DNA of 6,344 nt, from assembly GCA_902803625.1 (NCBI GenBank), contig CADCQV010000176.1, forward strand, positions 1-6,344, given 5' to 3'. The stretch is from an uncultured Lachnospiraceae bacterium. GTDB lineage: Bacteria > Bacillota > Clostridia > Lachnospirales > Lachnospiraceae. This document shows, one piece after another, positions 1 to 6,140 of the stretch. Positions within the stretch are counted from its first letter, which is position 1. The number at the start of each line of letters is the position of its first letter. Under the pieces are notes generated by a model that did not search any database, was not told where the DNA came from, and saw only the letters and a program-made list of their open reading frames with translations. Position numbers and translations under genes: made by a program.

Positions 1-1
1 A

Positions 2-442
2 GATTTCGTTGTCTCGGTAGACGCTTGTCAGCATGACTTTACCGTGGAAAGCATCGGCTTTAAGAAAGGTGAGATCCCGTACACCGGTCTTTCTGCATTT
101 CCTGCTGACGAAACAATGCGGAAAGAGGCAGTAGAGGCTGTGCATGAGGCTGCTCCTGACGTTCGGGTTTTCGAAGGCAGAGTCTGTACAGGCGATCAGT
201 TCATTTCCTCAAAAGAACAAAAGGAATTGATCAAGTCCGATTTTGGAGGTATGTGCTGTGAGATGGAAGGCGGAGCAATTGCACAGGCCTGCTATCTGAA
301 TGGTACTCCATTTGTCATTATCCGTGCTATTTCTGATAAGGCTGATGATTCCGAGGAAATGAGTTATGAAGTGTTTAAGAAAAAAGCTGCTGAACGCTGT
401 GCGTCCGTTGTCCGCTATATGATCATTCATATGGAAGAATAG
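2..442 (+). CDS. mtnN: 5'-methylthioadenosine/S-adenosylhomocysteine nucleosidase, 5'-truncated by window edge
   Basis: The reading frame is open from base 2 to the TAG at 440-442 and gives the last 146 residues. Family members are about 230 residues, so roughly 85 N-terminal residues lie outside the window, including the first catalytic glutamate. The enzyme hydrolyses methylthioadenosine and S-adenosylhomocysteine to adenine plus the thioribose or ribosyl-homocysteine, in the cytoplasm. It serves methionine salvage and detoxification of SAM by-products. Visible family marks are a VSVDACQHDF stretch at the left edge, the CCEMEGG motif with its two glutamates at 260-262 and 266-268 (the second is the ribose-binding one), and RAISDKAD with the catalytic general-acid aspartate codon at 335-337. 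The GTG at 44 is internal, because homology runs upstream of it. The transporter gene follows after 52 bp with no convincing terminator or promoter between, so cotranscription is possible. Confidence 0.94.
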   Translation, partial: DFVVSVDACQHDFTVESIGFKKGEIPYTGLSAFPADETMRKEAVEAVHEAAPDVRVFEGRVCTGDQFISSKEQKELIKSDFGGMCCEMEGGAIAQACYLNGTPFVIIRAISDKADDSEEMSYEVFKKKAAERCASVVRYMIIHMEE

Positions 443-494
443 ATGGCAGGAAGTGAAAAAATATATGATATTTAGGTCAAAGGATAGCTAAGAT

Positions 495-2027
495 ATGAAA
501 AAACAGAATTTATTATCCATACTGCTATTAATGCTCTGCCTATGTGCCTGTTCATCTGATCATAAGAGTATTACATCAAAGGAAGACCTTAACAGGAAGG
601 GTATCAGTGTAGGAGTTGGAGATGGCAGTGCGGCTATTCATATTGTAGAGGATGAGCTTCCCGAGGCTGAGATCGTGTATCTGGAAGGAAACACCGGATA
701 TGAATCTGTTGCCCAGGGAAAGCTTGACGCCTATATATTCGACCGCCGGCAGATGCAGCTTGCTATAGACAGCGGGAGAAAGGGCGTTCATCTTCTGGAT
801 GAGGATATGGAGGGATCGGTCCACGTTGCAGTAGGGATTTCTCCTGTCGCCGGAATACCGGATCTTGAAAACAGGATCAATTTATTTATATCTGAATTAA
901 AGGCTGACGGGATCCTTGACGATATGTATGAGCGCTGGGTTATAAAGGGGGATGAGACCATGCCGGAGATCACTCTTCCGGAAAACCCGGAGCAATACCT
1001 GACGGTAGGCACTACCGGTATCACACCGCCATATACCTACTATGTGGGAACTGATCTTAACGGCTATGATATAGAGCTTGCGAGACGATTTGCCGCCTGG
1101 CTTGGCATGGGACTCAGATTCAAGGTTTATGATTACAGCGGGGTAATAACGGCAGCATCCACGGGAGACGTGGACTGTGTCATGGCCGATCTTAATATAA
1201 CTCCGGAAAGAGCTGAGGCCCTGACCTTTTCCGATGATCTCTTTGAAGAAAAGATAGCGATCATGGTAAGGGATACGGCGGAAGTAAAACCGGGGTTTAC
1301 GTCATTTCTGGAATCCTTATCTTCAAGCCTTGAAAAAAACTTTGTAAGAGAAAACCGGTGGAAGCTCTTTATTAGTGGATTCATCGTGACTTTTATTATC
1401 ACTCTGTTATCTGCCATTTTCGGAACAGTACTTGGGTTTCTCATTCTTTTCATCTGTAAGGACGCTAACCCGATAGCCAACAGGATCACCGGGTTCTGTC
1501 TGTGGCTGGTGCAGGGCATGCCGGTAGTGGTGCTCCTTATGATCCTATACTACATAGTGTTCGGAAATATTCATGTTGATGGGGTCGTCGTTTCCGTTAT
1601 CGGTTTCACACTGGTATTTGGAGCGGGAGTATACGGGCTCTTAAAGATCGGCGTGGGGACTGTTGCAAGAGGGCAGTATGAAGCGGCTTACGCACTGGGC
1701 TATTCGGTAAACGGGACCTTCTTTAAGATTATCCTGCCTCAGACTATCCCCCATGTAATGGATGCATATAAGGCTGAAATCGTGGGGCTAATAAAGGCCA
1801 CGGCTATTGTGGGCTATATTGCGGTGCAGGATCTTACGAAGGTTGGTGATATTGTCCGGAGCCGGACCTTTGAAGCGTTTTTCCCTCTTATCGCCGTCGC
1901 TGTCATCTACTTTCTGATGGAGGCTATTTTCGCCTTTGCGGTGGAATGTATAAGGCTTGTTTCAGATCCACACAAAAGAAAAAGGGAAAGCATACTGAAA
2001 GGGGTAAGGACACATGATAAGGATTGA
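495..2027 (+). CDS. Amino-acid ABC transporter: lipoprotein substrate-binding domain (apparently permuted) fused to HisM/GlnP-type permease
   Basis: This 510-residue protein combines the extracytoplasmic receptor and the membrane channel of a polar-amino-acid importer. Residues 1-19 are a lipoprotein signal peptide with a likely lipobox L16-C17-A18-C19. Residues 28-150 resemble the second half of SBP_bac_3 proteins: they open with the usual 'S-x-x-D-L' linker, contain 'GKLDAYIFD' and end with 'ELKADGILDDMYERW'. Residues 168-258 resemble the first half of the same family: 'LTVGTTGITPPYTYY', 'LNGYDIELA', then 'ITPERAEALTFSD'. R239 is the expected carboxylate-binding arginine and D83 the expected amino-group contact. 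Residues from about 288 to 488 form a type I importer permease with several hydrophobic helices and an EAA loop (E396-A-A, G402, then I-I-L-P at 412-415). The ATG at 495 has AAAGGA at 479-484, spacing 10. The 3' end overlaps the ATPase gene by 14 bp. The substrate is not determinable; the receptor family suggests a polar or charged amino acid. Confidence 0.92.
   Translation: MKKQNLLSILLLMLCLCACSSDHKSITSKEDLNRKGISVGVGDGSAAIHIVEDELPEAEIVYLEGNTGYESVAQGKLDAYIFDRRQMQLAIDSGRKGVHLLDEDMEGSVHVAVGISPVAGIPDLENRINLFISELKADGILDDMYERWVIKGDETMPEITLPENPEQYLTVGTTGITPPYTYYVGTDLNGYDIELARRFAAWLGMGLRFKVYDYSGVITAASTGDVDCVMADLNITPERAEALTFSDDLFEEKIAIMVRDTAEVKPGFTSFLESLSSSLEKNFVRENRWKLFISGFIVTFIITLLSAIFGTVLGFLILFICKDANPIANRITGFCLWLVQGMPVVVLLMILYYIVFGNIHVDGVVVSVIGFTLVFGAGVYGLLKIGVGTVARGQYEAAYALGYSVNGTFFKIILPQTIPHVMDAYKAEIVGLIKATAIVGYIAVQDLTKVGDIVRSRTFEAFFPLIAVAVIYFLMEAIFAFAVECIRLVSDPHKRKRESILKGVRTHDKD
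1998..2010 (+). promoter_or_regulatory. Ribosome binding region for the ABC ATPase gene, inside the permease gene
   Basis: The stretch AAAGGGG (1998-2004) followed by AAGGA (2006-2010) lies just upstream of the ATG at 2014. AAAGGGG has the better spacing, 9 nt. Because the site is within the last codons of the permease gene and the two genes overlap, translation of the two transporter subunits is probably coupled. Confidence 0.7.
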
Positions 2028-3105
2028 ACACCTGAAAAAGGAATATCCTGACGTAACACCCCTTAAGGATGTGAGTACTGAGATACGGGATGGGGACGTG
2101 ATCTCCGTAATAGGTCCTTCCGGAACCGGGAAGAGTACGTTTATCCGCTGTATCAATCTCCTGGAAAAGCCTACAGACGGAAGGATATTTATCGATGATA
2201 TGGAGATAACAGCCCCGGGATGCAATATTGAGAAGGTTCGCCGGAAGGTGGGAATGGTTTTTCAGTCCTTTAATCTTTTTCCGCATATTACCGTTATTGA
2301 GAATATAATGCTTGCGCCCATGGACCTCGCCGGAAAGAGTAAGCAGGAGGCTTATGATGAGGGAATGGAGCTTCTCCGGTTGGTAGGACTATCTGAAAAA
2401 GCCTTAAGCTATCCTGAAGAGCTGTCGGGAGGACAGAAGCAGAGGATCGCCATTGCCCGTACCCTGGCCATGGATCCGGAGATCATTTTGATGGATGAAC
2501 CAACGAGTGCACTGGATCCCACAATGGTGGGTGAGGTGCAGGAGGTCATCCGGAAGCTATCCAAAACCGGAAAGACTATGATGATAGTGACGCATGAGAT
2601 GAATTTCGCAAAAGCCATTTCAAACCGCGTTTTTTATATGGATGAAGGCGGGATCCTGGAAAGTGGTACACCTGAAGAGATTTTTGACCATCCGGAGAAT
2701 CCGAAAACCAGGCGCTTTGTTCAACAGCTAAAGGCACTTGAAATCGATATAGAGAGCAGGGACTATGATTTTCCGGGGACAGAGGGCAGGATAGAAGCCT
2801 ATTGTATAAAAAATCAGGTTTCCAGACGTTTGACAAAGCATGTACAGCTTACTTTTGAGGAATTGATCCAGCAGAATCTTATCAAGAACCTTGAGTATCC
2901 GGGGATCCATATATGTATCGAAATATCAGACCGGGACGGGGCTATGGATTTTTCCGCGGATTATAATGGACCCCGCTATGATATCCTTTCTGAATGCGAT
3001 CCCCTGTCCCTCGCTGTATTAAAGAGTGCAGTCAGTAAAGAAGAATACTCCTTTGACGGGACTAAAGAGTACGCTAACAGGATCTCTATGGAGATCAGGC
3101 CATGA
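2014..3105 (+). CDS. Amino-acid ABC transporter ATP-binding protein (GlnQ-type) with a C-terminal RsbW/HATPase-like extension
   Basis: This 363-residue cytoplasmic ATPase powers the importer encoded just upstream. Residues 1-243 are a complete GlnQ/HisP-type nucleotide-binding domain: Walker A GPSGTGKST at 34-42, Q-loop Q84, signature LSGGQKQR at 137-144, Walker B IILMDEP at 157-163, D-loop SALD at 165-168 and switch histidine H194. Family members usually end near residue 240-250. Here about 118 more residues follow. They are not the methionine-binding NIL domain of MetN. They show a helix 'HVQLTFEELIQQNLI' (276-290) resembling the N-box helix of anti-sigma kinases, a strand pair, then 'YNGPRYDIL' (317-325) resembling the D-x-G-x-P/G-F G1 box, and a final 'YSFDGTKEYANRISMEI' strand pair as in RsbW-like proteins. 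The N-box asparagine is displaced or replaced by glutamine, the G1 aspartate is not in its usual place, and no GLG (G2) motif is seen. This domain probably does not bind ATP in the standard way. The ATPase call is secure; the extension's identity is inference. Confidence 0.95.
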   Translation: MIRIEHLKKEYPDVTPLKDVSTEIRDGDVISVIGPSGTGKSTFIRCINLLEKPTDGRIFIDDMEITAPGCNIEKVRRKVGMVFQSFNLFPHITVIENIMLAPMDLAGKSKQEAYDEGMELLRLVGLSEKALSYPEELSGGQKQRIAIARTLAMDPEIILMDEPTSALDPTMVGEVQEVIRKLSKTGKTMMIVTHEMNFAKAISNRVFYMDEGGILESGTPEEIFDHPENPKTRRFVQQLKALEIDIESRDYDFPGTEGRIEAYCIKNQVSRRLTKHVQLTFEELIQQNLIKNLEYPGIHICIEISDRDGAMDFSADYNGPRYDILSECDPLSLAVLKSAVSKEEYSFDGTKEYANRISMEIRP

Positions 3106-3167
3106 CTGGTGCAGGATTATCCGCTGATTCAGGCGGATGGGAGGAGAATGGCGAAGATACGGATGAG

Positions 3168-3174
3168 AAAGGAG
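3168..3174 (+). promoter_or_regulatory. Ribosome binding site that sets the start of the zinc-ribbon gene
   Basis: AAAGGAG at 3168-3174 sits 6 nt before the ATG at 3181, an ideal spacing. The frame is open further upstream, with a GTG at 3109 and an ATG at 3148, but those have poorer or too-close sites and add residues with no zinc-ribbon character. The start at 3181 is therefore preferred. Confidence 0.75.
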
Positions 3175-3180
3175 CAGAGA

Positions 3181-3768
3181 ATGCCTGCATATTGTACAAA
3201 TTGTGGGAATAAACTTGGTGAAGGAGCAAAGTTCTGTACGAACTGCGGAAAGCCTGTGAAAGCCGCTGCGAAGCGTAAAGAGTTCAAAACTTATTACGGA
3301 AGGCGGATTGATTACAGTATATATAATAATGTCAGGCTGGTGTCAAAACAGTCCCAGCATAAAGTTCATATTGCGGTTACTGTTATAGATCTCATAATTA
3401 CAATTTATTTGCTGATCGTATTGCTCCTTATAGCGGGATCTTCGGATGCCGTGATCCTTAATTTAATCATCCGGGGAGCATCCGTCCCGATCCTGATATC
3501 GATCATTTGTGGAATAATACTGAGGAAGATACGACACGATATTATCCATGCATTACCTAAAGGATTCGATTATTGGCAGCTCCGACGCCTGCTTAAGTGG
3601 CAGATCTTTGGATTTAATAATCTAAAGACAGGGGTGCTTCGCCTGCTTCATGGAAATGGCATTAACTACCCTGAACTGGGCTTCGGAACCGATGATGAGG
3701 GAAATTACTATGCTTTTGCGGTAGCAGGAGAGGATGTTGATAAGTATCCCTTCTACACCGGTGCCTGA
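3181..3768 (+). CDS. Small membrane protein with N-terminal double-CxxC zinc ribbon, function unknown
   Basis: This 195-residue protein begins with a short zinc ribbon: C5-x2-C8 and C19-x2-C22, the 'YCTNCGNKLGEGAKFCTNCG' pattern common at the N terminus of many Gram-positive membrane proteins. A basic linker (27-42) follows, with a soluble segment to about residue 60. Two hydrophobic segments lie at about 63-85 and 91-114, probably a helical hairpin in the membrane. The C-terminal 80 residues are soluble and aromatic-rich ('GFDYWQLRRLLKWQIFGFNN', then 'YPELGFGTDDEGNYYAF'). By the positive-inside rule the ribbon and the tail are likely cytoplasmic. I do not recognise the soluble part as a named family. 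The gene follows the ATPase gene by 75 bp with no terminator visible, so it may belong to the transporter operon. A link to the transporter or to the phosphatase downstream is possible but rests only on position. Confidence 0.82.
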   Translation: MPAYCTNCGNKLGEGAKFCTNCGKPVKAAAKRKEFKTYYGRRIDYSIYNNVRLVSKQSQHKVHIAVTVIDLIITIYLLIVLLLIAGSSDAVILNLIIRGASVPILISIICGIILRKIRHDIIHALPKGFDYWQLRRLLKWQIFGFNNLKTGVLRLLHGNGINYPELGFGTDDEGNYYAFAVAGEDVDKYPFYTGA

Positions 3769-3798
3769 AGAAAAAAGCAGAAAACGTAAAGACAAATT

Positions 3799-3827
3799 TT
3801 GACATGAACCGGTTAAACATATAGTAT
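3799..3827 (+). promoter_or_regulatory. Sigma-A-type promoter immediately before the phosphatase gene
   Basis: A perfect -35 TTGACA at 3799-3804 is followed after exactly 17 nt by TAGTAT at 3822-3827 (4 of 6 to TATAAT). The expected transcription start, 6-9 nt past the -10, falls at about 3833-3836, exactly on the GTG/ATG start of the next gene. This would split the cluster into an upstream transporter unit and a phosphatase-STAS unit, although read-through from upstream is also possible because no hairpin is visible between 3769 and 3798. Confidence 0.6.
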
Positions 3828-3835
3828 TAACTGTG

Positions 3836-5887
3836 ATGGGTATTTTTTCAACCGAAGAGGTGAATACGGGAAGACAGAAAGAGTTCGATCTTCTTAAAGG
3901 ACTCTTTATGGTTCTTATTTTCCTGATCCATGCGTTTCAGGCGACTATGAGCGACATGAGTCAGGCAGTGCTCTGCATCTGGATCTTTGCAACCATGTCG
4001 GGTGCTGCGATATTTATCTTTGTGATGGGATTCGGTATAACCTATGGCAAGGGGTCGGGTCCTAAGGAAATGGCTGCCGGAGGGGTACGACTTGTCTTAT
4101 ATCAGTATCTTAGCAATCTTGCATACCTTACGGCACTTATTTTTCCATATCCGTTTGTCCTGAAGCGGATGAGCGAAGACGGTGCGGAAAATCTCAGAAT
4201 GCTGATATGGATATATTTTCAGTACACCAATATCTTTTTTATCGCAGGCATTTTTTATCTGATATTTGCGGTTCTAAAGAAGACAGGATGCAGGATTTAT
4301 GTATATCCTCTGTTGGGGCTCATTTCAGCTCTTATAGCGCCTTATCTTTATGCAAAGCCCGTAAATATCCCGGTACTTTCATACGTAGCAACACTTCTGA
4401 TCGGAGACGCATCTTTTGTGTCATTTATTCCCCTGTATTATCTGTCCTATGCCCTTATCGGCGCAGGAGCAGGGTATGCGTACAGGCATATCAGTGACAA
4501 AAGGAAGTTTTACCTGTCGGTTCTCCCTGTCGCTTTGGTTATAGTCATTGCATGGTGGATCAGAGCTTTTCAGCTCTACGGAAACGATATCGACCTTATG
4601 GGCGAGGTAATGGAGGAGGGATACGCATATCCTGATATCCTGCATGTTGTAGCGAGCCTTGCGCATATCTTCTTATTTGCAGCGATCATATTCTTTGCTA
4701 CAGACAGGAAAAAGAAGTCCGGATCAAAGGAAAACCCTGTTACAACCCAGATCATGCGTTATTCCAGGCATATATCCAAGTATTATGCCCTTCACTTACT
4801 GGTGTATTTCATGGCACTCGGCTTCAATGGATACGTTTCTTTTGAACCCTGGCAATGTATACTCCTTATGCTGATCGCCATGGTGATTACCGAGATAATG
4901 GTACGGTGTGTAGAATATCTCGAGAGTAAAACCGAAATCAGAATGACCACTCTTCAGATCTTCATCAACGCACTGCCTTACTGGTTAATGATGTTCATAC
5001 TCGTATTCAGGGTATATCATCTGAACAGGGGAAGTGCGGTTCTGTCACCACAGCAGTTTGAGATGATGACCTGGTGGTTATCCATGGTATTGATCTGTTC
5101 CACCCAGATCCTCTTTTTAAGAAACAGGAAGATGATGGAAGAAAAATCCAGAGAACAGACTCTCTTAAACACCGCGAGAGCTATCCAGAACGGAATAGTA
5201 CCACAAAATAAGGAGTATAATGAGGGAAACATCAGGATATCGGCATTTGCGGAACCGGCAAAGTACGTAGGCGGCGATTTTTATGACATCATCCCGTTAA
5301 ATAACGGTACCGTTGGAATCGTAATGGGAGATGTGTCGGGAAAGGGAATACCGGCAGCTCTTGTGATGGCCATGATAAAAACCATGATCCGCGACAGACT
5401 CAGGTCAGGTATGTCTCCCGAGGAAGTACTGAACGTGGTTAATAATGAGGCATGCTCCGAAAATCCACTGGGGATGTTTGTCACTGTATTTTTGGGTATT
5501 ATAGATTCGGAAAATGGAAGTGTCGTGTATGCCAATGCGGGGCACACACATCCCGTAAAGACCGGAGAACAGACTGCTTTTCTTGAGCCGGATAACGGCT
5601 GTGTGATTGGGCTTTTTGAGGATATCGGCATCCTTAAGGGAGAGATGGTCTTAAATCCCGGAGAGGGACTGCTCATCTACACTGACGGGGTGACGGAAGC
5701 TATAAACGATAAGAAAGAGCAGTACGGAGAAAAGAGACTATTAAATATCTGCTCGAAGAATACTTCTGCGGATACAGTGAACGCGGTGGTTAAGGATGTA
5801 GGAGAGTTCGCGCAGGGGACAAAGCAGTTTGATGACCTGACTTTACTGTTTGTACAGCATATCCGCAATCCGGTAAACACTAAATAA
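3836..5887 (+). CDS. Membrane acyltransferase-like domain fused to a SpoIIE/RsbU-family PP2C serine phosphatase
   Basis: The protein is 683 residues from the ATG at 3836; a GTG at 3833 would add one. Residues 14-430 are polytopic, with roughly 12 hydrophobic segments. The first carries 'EFDLLKGLFMVLIFLIHAF' with H32, as in the first helix of acyltransferase-3 and HGSNAT/DUF1624-like families, where that histidine is functionally important. A charged, probably coiled linker (430-460) ends in 'ARAIQNGIVPQ', typical of RsbU-like proteins. Residues 465-674 are a complete PP2C-type phosphatase: VGGDFYD (478-484) with metal-binding D481 and D484, GDVSGKGIPAAL (498-509), ANAGHTHP (566-573), IYTDGVTEA (614-622) and FDDLTLLF (665-672). 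Every motif expected for metal-dependent catalysis is present, so it should be active, dephosphorylating a phosphoserine on a STAS partner such as the one encoded 21 bp downstream. Whether the membrane half transfers acyl groups or only senses a signal cannot be told. No Shine-Dalgarno site precedes the start, which coincides with the predicted transcript start. The other available start, a GTG at 3860, also lacks a well-spaced site. Confidence 0.93.
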   Translation: MGIFSTEEVNTGRQKEFDLLKGLFMVLIFLIHAFQATMSDMSQAVLCIWIFATMSGAAIFIFVMGFGITYGKGSGPKEMAAGGVRLVLYQYLSNLAYLTALIFPYPFVLKRMSEDGAENLRMLIWIYFQYTNIFFIAGIFYLIFAVLKKTGCRIYVYPLLGLISALIAPYLYAKPVNIPVLSYVATLLIGDASFVSFIPLYYLSYALIGAGAGYAYRHISDKRKFYLSVLPVALVIVIAWWIRAFQLYGNDIDLMGEVMEEGYAYPDILHVVASLAHIFLFAAIIFFATDRKKKSGSKENPVTTQIMRYSRHISKYYALHLLVYFMALGFNGYVSFEPWQCILLMLIAMVITEIMVRCVEYLESKTEIRMTTLQIFINALPYWLMMFILVFRVYHLNRGSAVLSPQQFEMMTWWLSMVLICSTQILFLRNRKMMEEKSREQTLLNTARAIQNGIVPQNKEYNEGNIRISAFAEPAKYVGGDFYDIIPLNNGTVGIVMGDVSGKGIPAALVMAMIKTMIRDRLRSGMSPEEVLNVVNNEACSENPLGMFVTVFLGIIDSENGSVVYANAGHTHPVKTGEQTAFLEPDNGCVIGLFEDIGILKGEMVLNPGEGLLIYTDGVTEAINDKKEQYGEKRLLNICSKNTSADTVNAVVKDVGEFAQGTKQFDDLTLLFVQHIRNPVNTK

Positions 5888-5897
5888 TAATAATAAC

Positions 5898-5903
5898 AGG
5901 AGG
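5898..5903 (+). promoter_or_regulatory. Strong ribosome binding site for the STAS gene
   Basis: AGGAGG at 5898-5903 lies 5 nt before the ATG at 5909. It follows four consecutive in-frame TAA codons (5885-5896) at the end of the phosphatase gene. The perfect site contrasts with the phosphatase gene, which has none, and suggests that the small partner protein was meant to be made in excess over the phosphatase. Confidence 0.8.
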
Positions 5904-5908
5904 ACACG

Positions 5909-6112
5909 ATGAAGATCATAAAGAAACAGAATGAAAACATAGTGACATTTTCGCTGGTGGGTTGGCTTGATGCACAGTCGGCTCCGGAGCTCGAGGCGGC
6001 GATAGAATCTGTCCCGGAGAACGCAGAGAAGCTCATATTTGACTGCAATTCCCTTGAATACGTGTCGTCAGCAGGTATCAGACATGTTATACCCAGAACG
6101 ATGGAACAATAA
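5909..6112 (+). CDS. STAS-domain protein (anti-sigma-factor-antagonist-like), C-terminally truncated, possibly a pseudogene
   Basis: The frame gives 67 residues against about 95-110 for a full STAS protein. Visible are the first strands ('KIIKKQNENIVTFSLVGWLDAQSAPELEAAIE'-like start, with G18-W-L-D21 as the conserved 'G.LD' turn), the strand 'KLIFDC' and the loop 'LEYVSSAGIR' at 49-58. By alignment with Bacillus SpoIIAA, S54 is the likely phosphorylated serine. The protein stops at TAA 6110-6112, before the last two or so helices and the final strand. Beyond the stop, the same frame reads 13 more plausible residues (YERKSIIQIVGRS) to a TAG at 6152, and another frame reads GIFVKIIQ then a stop at 6190-6192, close to a normal STAS length. 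This suggests a decayed 3' end or sequence errors rather than a naturally short protein. If whole, it would be the substrate of the phosphatase just upstream. Confidence 0.8.
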   Translation: MKIIKKQNENIVTFSLVGWLDAQSAPELEAAIESVPENAEKLIFDCNSLEYVSSAGIRHVIPRTMEQ

Positions 6113-6140
6113 TATGAAAGGAAAAGCATAATCCAGATAG

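Noticed and set aside
443..494. A promoter between the nucleosidase and the transporter genes (TATGAT at 464-469)
   Set aside because: The bases 17 nt upstream (AGATGG) do not resemble a -35 element, so the match is no better than chance in an AT-rich gap.
1133..1519. A 128-codon minus-strand open frame inside the receptor-permease gene
   Set aside because: It is the shadow of a motif-rich coding region on the + strand. It has no ribosome binding site or recognisable protein features.
1924..2286. A minus-strand frame across the permease/ATPase junction
   Set aside because: It overlaps the Walker A region of the ATPase on the opposite strand and encodes nothing recognisable.
2749..3102. C-terminal part of the ATPase as a NIL methionine-binding domain, as in MetN
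   Set aside because: The nucleosidase neighbour made this tempting, but the segment lacks the NIL strand pattern and the associated permease is HisM/GlnP-like. The RsbW-like reading fits better.
3109..3180. N-terminal extension of the zinc-ribbon protein from GTG 3109 or ATG 3148
   Set aside because: The ATG at 3181 has an ideal AAAGGAG at 6-nt spacing and starts directly before the first CxxC. The upstream candidates lack a well-spaced site and add a basic segment with no family resemblance.
4207..4497. A 96-codon + strand frame inside the membrane half of the phosphatase gene
   Set aside because: It is an out-of-frame shadow. The enclosing frame gives continuous membrane helices and leads to intact phosphatase motifs.
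5677..6129. A 150-codon open frame on the minus strand
   Set aside because: It is antisense to the phosphatase 3' end and the STAS gene, both of which have clear conserved motifs. Its translation is low-complexity (serine, cysteine and phenylalanine rich) with no recognisable domain.
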